From positions 1-64,000 of the forward strand of contig NZ_JAERMK010000005.1 of NCBI RefSeq assembly GCF_016918015.1: a DNA stretch of 64,000 nucleotides, read 5' to 3'. A program made the translations under genes and the position numbers. Positions 1 through 8,405 of this stretch are shown piece by piece (the first letter of the stretch is position 1; every line of letters begins with the position of its first letter). This DNA comes from Glycomyces sp. YM15 (GTDB lineage: Bacteria > Actinomycetota > Actinomycetes > Mycobacteriales > Micromonosporaceae). The notes under the pieces are model-generated. The model made no database searches. It was not told where the DNA came from and worked only from the letters and a program-made list of their open reading frames with translations.

Positions 1-1
1 C

Positions 2-94
2 GTCGCCGCCGAACTCAACGGACGCCCACGCAAAACGCTCGCCTGGGAAACCCCAGCCGAGCGCCTCGCTAAACTCATCCACACCAGCGAATAA
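2..94 (+). CDS. IS30-family transposase, C-terminal end (partial)
   Basis: Only the last 30 codons lie in the window, ending with TAA at 92-94. The tail has the pattern N-G-R-P-R-K-T-L-x-W-x-T-P-A-E-R, which is the usual C-terminus of IS30-family DDE transposases, the enzymes that cut and join IS ends. The catalytic domain must lie to the left. The sequence just downstream looks like the element's terminal repeat, so this is probably the right end of a full or degraded IS copy. Whether the copy is intact cannot be seen here. Confidence 0.75.
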   Translation, partial: VAAELNGRPRKTLAWETPAERLAKLIHTSE

Positions 95-100
95 CCAGCA

Positions 101-127
101 GTGTTGCAACCACCCCTAGAATCCGCC
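101..127. mobile_element. Probable right terminal inverted repeat of an IS30-type element
   Basis: Seven bases after the transposase stop, the sequence GTGTTGCAACCACCCC and the following A/G-rich bases resemble the ends of actinobacterial IS30-like elements, which often carry a GTTGCAA core. The left end is outside the window, so neither the exact boundary nor a target duplication can be set. The gatB stop lies only about 30 bases further on. Confidence 0.5.
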
Positions 128-156
128 CAGACGCCGCCCGGCCCCGAGTGCGCTCA

Positions 157-1677
157 TCAGCTCAGTTTGTCCAGGATGATCTTGCGGACCGTGCCGGCGT
201 CGGCCTGGCCCTTGGTGGCCTTCATCACCGCTCCGATGAGGACGCCGGCGGCGGCGTGGGTGCCGCCGCGGATCTTGTCGGCGACGGCCGGGTTGGCGGC
301 GATGGCCTCCTCGACGGCCACTTCGAGCGCGCCCGTGTCGGAGACGACCTCGAGACCGCGCTTGGCGGCGACGTCGGCCGGGTCGCCTTCACCGGCGAGC
401 ACGCCGTCGATGACCTGGCGGGCCAGCTTGTCGTTCAGGCGGCCGTCGTCGACCATGCCCTGCAGCTCGGCGACCTGCTTCGGCGTGATGGCCAGCGCGG
501 CGAGTTCCTCGCCGGACTCGTTGGCGCGGCGGGAGAGCTCGCCGAGCCACCATTTGACAGCGCCGGAGGGGGTGGTCCCGGCGTCGACGGTGGCCTGGAT
601 GAGGTCGACGGCGTCGGCGTTGACGACCGACTGCATCTCCTTGTCGCCCAGTGACCATTCGGCCTGGAGGCGTTCGCGGCGCTTGCGCGGGAGTTCGGGG
701 AGGGTCGCGCGGAGCTCCTCGACCCATTCGCGGGACGGTTCCATGACGGCGAGGTCGGGTTCGGGGAAGTACCGGTAGTCGGTGGCTTCCTCTTTGGAGC
801 GTCCGGCGCGGGTCTCGCCGGTGGTCTCCTGGAAGTGGCGGGTCTCCTGGAAGATCCGCTCGCCGGCGTCGAGGAGCGCGGACTGGCGGCGCACCTCGTA
901 GCGGACGGCGCGTTCGACCGAGCGCAGGGAGTTGACGTTCTTGGTCTCGGTGCGGGTGCCCCACTCCTCGCCGGGGAGGTTGAGCGAGAGGTTGACGTCG
1001 CAGCGCAGGGAGCCCTGCTCCATGCGGACGTCGGAGACGCCGAGGGAGCGGACGATGTCGCGCAGTTCGGCGGTGTAGGCCTTGGCGACCTCGGGTGCGA
1101 GAGCGCCCGTTCCCGGAACGGGTTTGGTGACGATCTCGACGAGGGGGATGCCGGCGCGGTTGTAGTCCACGAGGGATTCGGTGGCGCCGTGGATGCGGCC
1201 GGTGGCGCCACCGACGTGGAGGGTCTTGCCGGTGTCCTCTTCGAGGTGGACCCGCTCGATCTCGACGCGGTACTCCTTGCCGTCCACGACCACGTCGACG
1301 TAGCCGTTCTCGCAGAGCGGCTCCTCGTACTGGCTGGTCTGGAAGTTCTTCGGCATGTCCGGGTAGAAGTAGTTCTTCCGGGCGAAGCGCGTCCACTCGG
1401 CGATGTGGCAGTTGAGGGCCAGGCCGATCTTGATGGTCGCCTCGATGGCGGCCTTGTTGGCGACGGGGAGCGCGCCGGGCAGGGCCAGGCACACCGGGCA
1501 GGTCTGGGTGTTGGGCTCGGCGCCGAAGGTCGTCGAGCAGCCGCAGAACATCTTGGTGCGCGTGTCGAGTTCGATGTGGGTCTCGAGGCCGAGGACGGGC
1601 TCGTAGGTCTCGACGGCCTTGTCGTAGTCGTTCAACCCGCTTCGGCGAGCTTGCGAGCCGTCAATTTGTTGGGTCAT
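157..1677 (-). CDS. gatB: Asp-tRNA(Asn)/Glu-tRNA(Gln) amidotransferase subunit B
   Basis: GatB is the kinase and tRNA-binding subunit of GatCAB, which converts misacylated Glu-tRNA(Gln) or Asp-tRNA(Asn) to the amidated form. The 506-residue length is normal. Visible landmarks are the N-terminal GLETHIEL block (about 29-36), a zinc-type Cys set (C45, C47, C60, C63), and the family signature [14 protein letters not shown] near 171-184. A YqeY-like helical tail ends in a G-rich segment and KIILDKLS. The ATG lies 4 bases after the gatA stop, so the genes are translationally coupled. It is the last gene of gatC-gatA-gatB, and the IS30 end abuts its 3' side. Identification is secure. Confidence 0.97.
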   Translation of the reverse strand: MTQQIDGSQARRSGLNDYDKAVETYEPVLGLETHIELDTRTKMFCGCSTTFGAEPNTQTCPVCLALPGALPVANKAAIEATIKIGLALNCHIAEWTRFARKNYFYPDMPKNFQTSQYEEPLCENGYVDVVVDGKEYRVEIERVHLEEDTGKTLHVGGATGRIHGATESLVDYNRAGIPLVEIVTKPVPGTGALAPEVAKAYTAELRDIVRSLGVSDVRMEQGSLRCDVNLSLNLPGEEWGTRTETKNVNSLRSVERAVRYEVRRQSALLDAGERIFQETRHFQETTGETRAGRSKEEATDYRYFPEPDLAVMEPSREWVEELRATLPELPRKRRERLQAEWSLGDKEMQSVVNADAVDLIQATVDAGTTPSGAVKWWLGELSRRANESGEELAALAITPKQVAELQGMVDDGRLNDKLARQVIDGVLAGEGDPADVAAKRGLEVVSDTGALEVAVEEAIAANPAVADKIRGGTHAAAGVLIGAVMKATKGQADAGTVRKIILDKLS

Positions 1678-1681
1678 CGGG

Positions 1682-3181
1682 CTACTTCCCTTCGATCTCG
1701 GGCGCGGTGTCGGCGAGCAGGGTCTCCTGGGTGGATTCCAGGGCGGCCGCGACGCGATAGGTGATGTCGTCGCCCATGACCGGGCCCATGACCTGGAGGC
1801 CGACGGGCATGCCCTCGGAGAGGCCCACGGGCACTGAGACGCCGGGGCCGCCGTAGAGGTTGGTCGGGATCGTGTAGAGGTCGGCGAGGTACATCTGGTA
1901 CGGGTCGCCGGTGCGCTCGCCGAACTTGAAGGCGATGAACGGCGTGGTCGGGCTGATGATGGCGTCGACCTGTTCGAAGGCCTTCTCGAAGTCCTGCTTG
2001 ATGAGGGTGCGCACGAGCTGGGCCTTGCCGTAGAACGCGTCCACGTACCCGGCGCTGAGCGCGTAGGTGCCGAGGATGATGCGGCGCTTGACCTCCGGGC
2101 CGAATCCGGCTTCGCGGGTGAGGCTCATGACCTCTTCGAGGCCGCGTTCGCCGTCGTCGCCGGAGCGCAGGCCGTAGCGGACGCCGTCGTAGCGGGCCAG
2201 GTTGGAGGAGGCCTCGGAGGGGGCGATGAGGTAGTACGTGGGCAGCGCGTAGGTGAAGGACGGGCAGGAGACCTCGACGATCTCGGCGCCGAGCTTCACG
2301 AGCTGCTCGACGCCGGCCTCGTAGGCGGCGATGACGCCGGGTTCGGCGGCGTCGGTGCCTTCGGCGAACTCCTTGACGATGCCGAGTTTGACGCCCGAGA
2401 GGTCGCCGGTGGCGCCGGCCTTGGCGGCGGCGACCACGGGCGGGACGGGCGCGTCGATCGCGGTGGAGTCGCGCGGATCGTAGCCGGAGATGACCTCGTG
2501 GAGCAGCGCGCCGTCGAGGGCGTTGCGGGACACGGGGCCCGGGGTGTCCAGAGAGGACGAGAAGGCGATGAGGCCGTAACGGGAGTTGGACCCGTACGTG
2601 GGCTTGGCGCCGAACGTGCCGGTCACGGCGCCGGGCTGGCGGATCGAGCCGCCGGTGTCGGTGCCGATGGCGAGCGGGGCCATCTTGGCGGCGACGGCCG
2701 AGGCGGAACCGCCGCCGGAGCCGCCGGGGATGCGCCCGTTGTCCCACGGGTTCAGGGTCTTCCCGAAGGCCGAGTACTCGGTGGAGGAGCCCATCGCGAA
2801 CTCGTCCATGTTCGTCTTGCCGAGGATCGGCATCTTCGCGGCCTTGAGGCGCTCGGTGATCGTCGCGTCGTAGGGCGGGATCCAGCCTTCGAGCATCTTC
2901 GAGGCGGCGGTGGTCGGGAGGCCCTTGGTGACCACGACGTCCTTGACGGCGATCGGGACGCCCGCGAGCGGGCCGAGTTCCTGACCGGCGGCGACGGCGG
3001 CGTCGACCTCGGCCGCGGTGGCGAGCGCGCCTTCGCGGTCGACGTGGAGGAAGGCGTTCAGGGTGCCGTCGACGGCGTCGATGCGGTCGAGGAACGCGGT
3101 GGTGACCTCGACGGAGGTGAGGCGGCCCTCGCGGATGTCCGCGGCGAGCTCGGCTGCGGTCTTGTCGATGATGCGACTCAT
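1682..3181 (-). CDS. gatA: Asp-tRNA(Asn)/Glu-tRNA(Gln) amidotransferase subunit A
   Basis: GatA is the amidase subunit that releases ammonia from glutamine and channels it to GatB. It has 499 residues, a normal length. The amidase-signature triad is visible: Lys80 (in IAVKDV), Ser155 in the G-G-S-G-G-G-S segment and nucleophile Ser179 in [11 protein letters not shown]. The gene starts 3 bases after the gatC stop and ends 4 bases before gatB, forming a tight three-gene operon on the minus strand. Function is well established for the family. Confidence 0.97.
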   Translation of the reverse strand: MSRIIDKTAAELAADIREGRLTSVEVTTAFLDRIDAVDGTLNAFLHVDREGALATAAEVDAAVAAGQELGPLAGVPIAVKDVVVTKGLPTTAASKMLEGWIPPYDATITERLKAAKMPILGKTNMDEFAMGSSTEYSAFGKTLNPWDNGRIPGGSGGGSASAVAAKMAPLAIGTDTGGSIRQPGAVTGTFGAKPTYGSNSRYGLIAFSSSLDTPGPVSRNALDGALLHEVISGYDPRDSTAIDAPVPPVVAAAKAGATGDLSGVKLGIVKEFAEGTDAAEPGVIAAYEAGVEQLVKLGAEIVEVSCPSFTYALPTYYLIAPSEASSNLARYDGVRYGLRSGDDGERGLEEVMSLTREAGFGPEVKRRIILGTYALSAGYVDAFYGKAQLVRTLIKQDFEKAFEQVDAIISPTTPFIAFKFGERTGDPYQMYLADLYTIPTNLYGGPGVSVPVGLSEGMPVGLQVMGPVMGDDITYRVAAALESTQETLLADTAPEIEGK

Positions 3182-3184
3182 GGG

Positions 3185-3484
3185 CTAGGCCTCCTCGTCC
3201 AGGATGCGCGGGACGCGGAAGCGGTCCTCGGCGGTGTCGGGTGCGCCCGCGAGGACGGCGTCGCGGGGCAGGGACGGCTGGGGCTGGTCTTCCCGGAACA
3301 CGTTCACCAACGGCACCGCGTGCGAGGTCGGCTGGACGCCGTCCGTGTTCACTTCGGCAAGCGTCTTCATCGATTCGAGGATGACGTCGAGCTGGCCGGC
3401 GAAGGCGTCGAGCTCGTCATCGGTGACTTCGAGGCGGGCCAGTCGCGCCAGGTGCGCGACTTCCTCGCGTGAAATCGTACTCAC
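3185..3484 (-). CDS. gatC: Asp-tRNA(Asn)/Glu-tRNA(Gln) amidotransferase subunit C
   Basis: This 99-residue protein is the small GatC subunit that wraps around and stabilises GatA. The N-terminal block EEVAHLARLARLEVTDDEL is characteristic, as is a C-terminal LRxD-like stretch with PRDA and FRVPRILDEEA. The chosen start is a GTG at 3484, with a weak AGGAAA-type site upstream. It is the first gene of the gatCAB operon. In streptomycetes gatC is close to ligA and rmdB; here about 23 kb of other genes separate them. Confidence 0.95.
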   Translation of the reverse strand: MSTISREEVAHLARLARLEVTDDELDAFAGQLDVILESMKTLAEVNTDGVQPTSHAVPLVNVFREDQPQPSLPRDAVLAGAPDTAEDRFRVPRILDEEA

Positions 3485-3692
3485 GACAGGTGTTTCCTAA
3501 CGGTTACTAGCTGCGGGAAGACCAGTCGAGTCTAGGCCGTGCGCGGCCAGGGCCCGACGCGGGCACCGCCCGGTGTGGGCCGGTGGGGAAGCGGGTTCCC
3601 GGAGGTGTGACGGACGGATCGCTAAATTCGTTCGACACGGATCGAGTGACCTGGATATGACCCCCTAGCCAGTGGACATGTGACGTGATACT

Positions 3693-3832
3693 CTTTCGGC
3701 ACTGGTTCGGAACGGGTTTCCTGGTTTCCTTTCTGTTTCCTTGCTAAGAACGAGTCGGTGGGTGTTCCGACTTGTGGTGGTGTTCTCGAGCCAGTACAGG
3801 CCCCGGGCGAAAGCCCGGGGCCTGGTTCTTTG
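3693..3832 (+). ncRNA. Candidate small structured RNA ending in a tetraloop terminator
   Basis: The segment has a hairpin AGTCGG (3753-3758) / CCGACT (3767-3772) with an 8-base loop. It is extended by AGAAC (3747-3751) pairing with GTTCT (3782-3786). A perfect 12-bp hairpin with a GAAA loop (3797-3824) and a short U-rich tail, GTTCTTTGTT, follows. No ORF on this strand uses the terminator, which suggests a short plus-strand transcript starting somewhere after about 3690. The 5' end is a guess and no RNA family was recognised. It could instead be a 5' leader or only a terminator. Confidence 0.35.
3797..3824. terminator. Perfect 12-bp GC hairpin with GAAA loop
   Basis: The arms CAGGCCCCGGGC and its exact complement flank GAAA. 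On the plus strand it is followed by GTTCTTTGTT, the better U-tail. On the minus strand it sits 15 bases after the stop of the second ABC exporter gene, so it can also end that transcript. Confidence 0.75.
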
Positions 3833-3838
3833 TTGGGG

Positions 3839-5764
3839 CTACAAGGTATTCGACGTAGCCGCGAACTCGTCTTCCTGCGCCGGTTCGGCGCGCTCGGCCT
3901 CGCCGTGCTCCGCAAACTTACGGCTCGATCCCTCGCCGTGCTCTGCACATTTACGGCTCGATCCCTCGCCGTGCTCTGCACATTTACGGCTCGATCCCTC
4001 GCCGTGCCAGGCCCGCCAAAGCGCGGCGTAGTGGCCGTCGAGCGCGATCAACTCGTCGTGGTTCCCCAGTTCGGCGACCCGGCCGTCCTCCACCACCGCG
4101 ATGCGGTCGGCGTCGTGCGCGGTGTGGAGCCGGTGCGCGATCGCGATCACGGTGCGGCCCTCCAGGACCGCTCCGAGCGCGCGTTCGGTGTCGCGGGCCG
4201 CGCGAGGGTCGAGCATCGCCGTGGCCTCGTCGAGGATCACCACATCGGGGTCGGCCAGGATGATCCGCGCCAGCGCGATCTGCTGGGCGCTCGCCGCGTC
4301 GAGCTCCCGGTTCTTGCCGCCCAGCGGTGTACCGAGCCCCTCGGGCAGGTCGAAGGCCCAGTCCGCGCCGACCGCGGCGAGGGCGTCGCGCAGTTCATCG
4401 TCGGTCGCTTCGGCTTTGGCGAGGATCAGGTTGTCGCGCAGGGAGGCCGTGAAGACGTGGTGCTCCTGGGTGACCAGGGTGACGCGTCTGCGGCGCTCGT
4501 CGAGCGGCAGGGCTGCGACGTCGACGCCGCCGATCGCGACGCGGCCCTCGCGGGGCACGTCGGAGCCGGAGATGAGGCGCGCGAGCGTGGATTTGCCTGC
4601 GCCGGAAGGGCCGACGACGGCGAGGCGCTGCCCGGCGGGAACGCTGAGGGTGACGCCGTGGAGCACGTCACGGGGACTGGTCGGGTAGGCGTAGCGGACC
4701 TCGGTGAGCTCCACGGTGCCGTCCGTCGGGCGCTCGGTCGTGGCGTCCGCCTCGGCGTCTTCGGCTTCGGCCACGCCTTCGATGCGGGACATGGCAGCGA
4801 AGCCGCGCTGGACCTTCTCGACCCACATGAGGATGTGGTCGATCGGGAACATGATCTGGCGGGTCAGGACCGCGCAGGAGGCGACGGTGCCGAGGGTGAC
4901 CTCGCCGTTGAAGTAGAACGCGCCGCCGACGAGCAGCACGGTCGCGGTCGGCAGGGCGTACGCGCCGTCGAGGAACGGGAAGTAGACGCTGCGCAGGAAC
5001 AGCGTGTAGCGGGCGGCCTTCCAGTGCTTGGCGACCGTGGCGTCCCCGGCGGCGTCGCGCTGGGCGCGGAGCCGGTAGGCCTCGGTGGTGCGGGCGCCGT
5101 CGGCGGAGGCGCCGATGGTGTCGCCGATGTTCGATTCGGCCTCGCGTTCGGCGAGGTAGCCGTTGCGTCCGCGTTTGAGGTACCAGCGGGTGCCGACCCA
5201 CAGCGGTGGGACGACCACGAGCATGCACAGGCCGAGCAGGGGGCTGGCGATGAGCATGGCGCCGAAGAAGACCAGGACCTTCAGGATCGAGACGGTGACC
5301 TGCGGGAGGCCGTCTCGGAAGAGGACGCCCGCTTCGGGGACGTCGGCGGAGGAGCGGGTCATGAGGTCGCCGGAGCCGGCCTGTTCGACGACGGGCATCG
5401 GCAGGCGCAGGGCGCGCTCGACGAACTGGACGCGCATCCGCGCGGACAGCCGTTCGCCGAGGCGGTAGGACACGTACGTGCCCGCCCAGGTGAAGGCCAC
5501 GACCGCGACGATGGCGGCGACGATGCCGAGCGCGAGCTTGTCGATCTCGCCCGTCCCGGAGCCGGAGGACAGCGCGTCGAGCATGTCCCCCAGCAGGATA
5601 GGGGCGACCGCCGCGGCCACGGCGGCGACCAGGTGGAGGCCGACCGCGGTCACGGCTCGGCGCTTCTCGGAGCCGAGGAGCCGGAAGAACGCGCGGCGGA
5701 CCGTCCGGGTGTCGGCGATCGGCAGCTGGTTCGTCCTCTTGTCGGTCATGGTGGTCGTACTCAC
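3839..5764 (-). CDS. ABC exporter half-transporter, catalytically complete Walker site with degenerate signature
   Basis: This 641-residue protein has an N-terminal six-helix ABC exporter membrane domain (about 25-330) and a C-terminal ATPase domain. Seen: Walker A GPSGAGKST (385-393), a Q-loop (VTQEHH), Walker B VVILDEAT and an H-loop AIAHRL. The family signature LSGGQ is replaced by AASAQ near 490. The start GTG at 5764 overlaps the upstream gene's TGA (GTGA) and has AGAGG upstream. It forms a heterodimer with the 5761-7515 product. The C-terminal tail (about 590-620) is three copies of an 11-residue GEGSSRK(C/F)AEH unit. Substrate is unknown; such pairs export lipids, peptides or drugs. 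Confidence 0.92.
   Translation of the reverse strand: MSTTTMTDKRTNQLPIADTRTVRRAFFRLLGSEKRRAVTAVGLHLVAAVAAAVAPILLGDMLDALSSGSGTGEIDKLALGIVAAIVAVVAFTWAGTYVSYRLGERLSARMRVQFVERALRLPMPVVEQAGSGDLMTRSSADVPEAGVLFRDGLPQVTVSILKVLVFFGAMLIASPLLGLCMLVVVPPLWVGTRWYLKRGRNGYLAEREAESNIGDTIGASADGARTTEAYRLRAQRDAAGDATVAKHWKAARYTLFLRSVYFPFLDGAYALPTATVLLVGGAFYFNGEVTLGTVASCAVLTRQIMFPIDHILMWVEKVQRGFAAMSRIEGVAEAEDAEADATTERPTDGTVELTEVRYAYPTSPRDVLHGVTLSVPAGQRLAVVGPSGAGKSTLARLISGSDVPREGRVAIGGVDVAALPLDERRRRVTLVTQEHHVFTASLRDNLILAKAEATDDELRDALAAVGADWAFDLPEGLGTPLGGKNRELDAASAQQIALARIILADPDVVILDEATAMLDPRAARDTERALGAVLEGRTVIAIAHRLHTAHDADRIAVVEDGRVAELGNHDELIALDGHYAALWRAWHGEGSSRKCAEHGEGSSRKCAEHGEGSSRKFAEHGEAERAEPAQEDEFAATSNTL
3901..4008. 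repeat. 33-bp tandem repeat, about 3.3 copies
   Basis: Copies start at 3901, 3934 and 3967, with a partial copy at 4000. The second and third are identical and the first differs at a few bases. The 33-bp unit keeps frame and encodes an 11-residue charged repeat at the C-terminus of the ABC exporter, so copy number can change without a frameshift. Confidence 0.95.
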
Positions 5765-7515
5765 TCTGTTCCTCTGGTGACGAGGGCGCGGTAGTCGGCG
5801 TGTTCGGCGATCAGGTCGCGGTGGGTGCCGTGGGCGATGACCTTGCCGCCCTGGACGAACGCGACCTTGTCGGCGCGGCCGAGCCACAGCGGCGAAGTGG
5901 TGGCGACGGCGGTGGCGCGGCCGCCGCGGGTCTCGGCGAGGCGCTCGACGATGCGGGCCTCGGTGTGGGAGTCGACCGCTGAGGTCGGCTCGTGCAGGAG
6001 CAGGGCCTCGGGGTCGGCGGCGATGGCGCGGGCGAGTCGGAGCCGCTGGCGCTGGCCGCCGGAGAGGGTGCGGGCCTGGTTGTCGACCTCGGTGTCGAGG
6101 CCGTCGGGGAGCGCTTCGACGACGTCGTACGCGGAGGCCGCTTCGATGGCGGCGTCCACGCGGTCGTGGCCGGCGCGGGCGGCGACGGCAGCGGCGACGG
6201 TCCCGGCGAACAGGTACGCGTCGTGGTCGGCGACGAGCACGCGGCGGCGCAGCTCGTCCCGGTCCAACTGCGACACCGGCACGGCGCCGAAGCGGGCTTC
6301 GGACTCGGTGAACCCGCCGAGGCGGTCGAAGACGGCGGCGACCTGCTCGGAGTCGGCGGACGCGACGGCGAGGAGTTCGCCGCCCGCCACGGTCAGTCCG
6401 GACTCGGGGTCGTGGAGCTCGGCGCCGCCGCGCGGGCCGGGCAGGACCTCGGCCGAGGTCTCGCGTTCGGGCGTGCTGAGCAGCTCGCAGACCTTGCCCG
6501 CGGCGACGCGGCCCTCGATGATGCGGTAGGTGCAGCCGATGAGCCAGTGCACGGGCAGCAGCAGCGCCCCGGTGTACCCGAACGCGGCGACCATCTGGCC
6601 GGGCGTGAGGTCCCCGGCGGCCACTTGGCGCGCGGCGATCCAGATGACGACGCCGAGGAGGATCGCGGGCGTGCCTTCGCCGAGGGAGTTGAGCCAGGCG
6701 GTGGGCCCGGCGACCTTGTATCCGGCGGAGCGGAGGGCGTCCGAGTCGCGGCGGTAGGAGGCGTTGAACCGGTCCTCGCCGCCGATGCCGCGCAGCACGC
6801 GCAGGCCCGAGACGATGTCGGAGGCGCGCTCGGTGATGTCGCCGACCCGCTCGCGGTACTGCTCTTGGCGGGTCTGGAGGCGGGTGAGCAGCGGGCCGGT
6901 GACGAGGCCGACGGCGAACACGCCGACGAAGATGGTGAGGCCCAAGGCGACCGAGGTGTTGAACAGGAGCACGCCGACGGCGATGAGCCCGACGAGGCAG
7001 CCCGCGGTGGGGGCGAGCGAGTCGACGGCCCACGAGATCCGGTTGATGTCGGTGGCGCCGACGCTCACGACCTCGCCGGTGGTGAGCTTCCTGCGGAGGT
7101 CGTCGCCGAGGCGGTTGACCTTGCGGGTGGCGAGCTGCAGGACCCGGTAGGAGGCGTCCGCGCGCCAGAACACGGTGAGGCGGTGCGACCAGACGATCAT
7201 CCCGGCGGTGAAGAACCCGGCGAGGACCATGCCGAGGGACCAGAAGGTGAGCGCGCTCCAGTCCCGTTCGCGCAGACCGCTGTCGACGGCGCCGGTGAGG
7301 AAGAACGGGAGCACGGGCAAGGCGCCGAGCGCGATGCCGGAGGTGATGAGCGCCGCGGCGGTGAGGCCCTTGCGGCGCGTGGCCACCCACGCGAGGAGCA
7401 GCCACGGGGTGGTCGGCGGCTCCTTGGCCGATGCGGAGGACGACGGGTCGCCTCTGGTCCCTTCGGGGAGCAGCGGATCGTCGAGCGGCAGCACGGGGGC
7501 GCGGAGGAACCTCAC
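5761..7515 (-). CDS. ABC exporter half-transporter with degenerate nucleotide site
   Basis: This 584-residue exporter half has six membrane helices (about 45-330) and an ATPase domain. The signature LSGGQRQR (484-491) is canonical, but the other motifs are lost. The Walker A region reads LAVASADSEQ, with no P-loop Gly or Lys. The Q-loop is replaced by VADHD, the Walker B Asp is His (LLLHEPTS), and the H-loop His is absent (ATTSP). Paired with the downstream gene, one composite ATP site is canonical and the other fully degenerate. The GTG start at 7515 is preceded by a leaderless-type promoter. The overlap with the next gene is 4 bases. Substrate unknown. Confidence 0.92.
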   Translation of the reverse strand: MRFLRAPVLPLDDPLLPEGTRGDPSSSASAKEPPTTPWLLLAWVATRRKGLTAAALITSGIALGALPVLPFFLTGAVDSGLRERDWSALTFWSLGMVLAGFFTAGMIVWSHRLTVFWRADASYRVLQLATRKVNRLGDDLRRKLTTGEVVSVGATDINRISWAVDSLAPTAGCLVGLIAVGVLLFNTSVALGLTIFVGVFAVGLVTGPLLTRLQTRQEQYRERVGDITERASDIVSGLRVLRGIGGEDRFNASYRRDSDALRSAGYKVAGPTAWLNSLGEGTPAILLGVVIWIAARQVAAGDLTPGQMVAAFGYTGALLLPVHWLIGCTYRIIEGRVAAGKVCELLSTPERETSAEVLPGPRGGAELHDPESGLTVAGGELLAVASADSEQVAAVFDRLGGFTESEARFGAVPVSQLDRDELRRRVLVADHDAYLFAGTVAAAVAARAGHDRVDAAIEAASAYDVVEALPDGLDTEVDNQARTLSGGQRQRLRLARAIAADPEALLLHEPTSAVDSHTEARIVERLAETRGGRATAVATTSPLWLGRADKVAFVQGGKVIAHGTHRDLIAEHADYRALVTRGTE

Positions 7516-7521
7516 TAGCCG

Positions 7522-7551
7522 AGCGTAAAGGGCGGGTCCGACACCCGGCAA
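7522..7551 (-). promoter_or_regulatory. Leaderless-type promoter of the ABC exporter pair
   Basis: On the minus strand a -35 TTGCCG (7551-7546), an 18-base spacer and a -10 TACGCT (7527-7522) are followed after exactly 6 bases by the GTG start at 7515. No Shine-Dalgarno is visible. This matches leaderless transcription starts common in actinomycetes. Confidence 0.55.
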
Positions 7552-7782
7552 TCGATTAACCTCCCGAACGGGTGCCCACCAGGAACTTCGCTGAGCGTAG
7601 GGGATTCGTGAGAGATCAGGGTCGCACTGATCAGAAGGGATGAAACGGACCCTCGTAAAAATTACCTCACATCGCCTCGTAGACTCTGCGCGCCACCTCC
7701 GATACGGCGCCCCGCGATCCCCTGCCCGGCCGACGACAACGCCCACGACCCTTTCGCCGACCACTCGACAGGAGCCACCGCC

Positions 7783-8370
7783 ATGCCGGCGCTGCGTTTC
7801 GAAGACCTCCTCCAAGACCCCGACCGGCGGCACGGCGCCGACCGCTGGGGCACCGACGGCCGCCCCGTCCTGCTCCTCAACCCGGCCGGCGGCGACCGCT
7901 CGGCCTGGTGGCCGGTCGCCGCCCGGCTCGCCGACGAGCACACCGTCGCGGTCCTCGACCTTCCGGAAGGCCGCTCGATCGGTGACCAGGCCGAAGCACT
8001 GGGGGCGTACGTGGCCGCCATGGGCACCCGGGCGCCGGTCGTCGCGGGCCACGGGCACGCGGCACTGGTCGCCTCGCTCTTCGCGGCCCGCTACCTCGCC
8101 CACGCCGTGGTCAACATCGAACAGCGCCTTGACGAACCGCACCACGACCCCGACACCGAACGCGCCCTCCAGGAGATCACCGGCGGACCGCGCCGCATCC
8201 GCTGCCGCTATCTCGCGATCTTCGCCGGCGGTCCCGGACCGGGCTACGAGGCCTGGCTCCGCGAGCGCATCCCCGACGCCGCCTGCGCGACCTACGGGAC
8301 CGGCGGCGACTGCCCCCACCTGAGCGACCCGAAGCGCTTCACCGACGACCTCCGCGAACTCGCCGCTTGA
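7783..8370 (+). CDS. Alpha/beta-hydrolase-fold protein without a serine nucleophile
   Basis: The 195-residue protein has the alpha/beta-hydrolase plan. An early PVLLLNPAGGDRSAWWPVA strand and oxyanion region (about 28-45) is followed by VVAGHGHAALVAS where the nucleophile elbow should be. That elbow is G-H-G-H-A instead of G-x-S-x-G, so the usual Ser is missing. A late CPHLSDP could supply the His. AGGAG lies 8 bases before the ATG. It stands alone, convergent with the GNAT gene. It may be a binding or non-hydrolytic member, and I do not assign a reaction. Confidence 0.75.
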   Translation: MPALRFEDLLQDPDRRHGADRWGTDGRPVLLLNPAGGDRSAWWPVAARLADEHTVAVLDLPEGRSIGDQAEALGAYVAAMGTRAPVVAGHGHAALVASLFAARYLAHAVVNIEQRLDEPHHDPDTERALQEITGGPRRIRCRYLAIFAGGPGPGYEAWLRERIPDAACATYGTGGDCPHLSDPKRFTDDLRELAA

Positions 8371-8405
8371 GCGGACGGCTCCTCGTGGGCCTCGCCGATG
8401 CCGTC

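Larger units (their letters stand above)
3485..3838. other. 354-bp intergenic region between gatC and the ABC exporter pair
   Basis: No convincing coding frame is present. It must hold the gatC promoter on the minus strand. Its right half is less GC-rich than its surroundings and contains two stable hairpins in series, annotated separately as a candidate small RNA and its terminator. Confidence 0.6.

Noticed and set aside
5765-7405. Apparent N-terminal extension of the second ABC gene giving an 1188-residue protein
   Set aside because: The extra part is Arg/Pro/His-rich, lies in the frame opposite the first ABC gene and shows no domain; the GTGA overlap at 5764 with AGAGG upstream is the real start.
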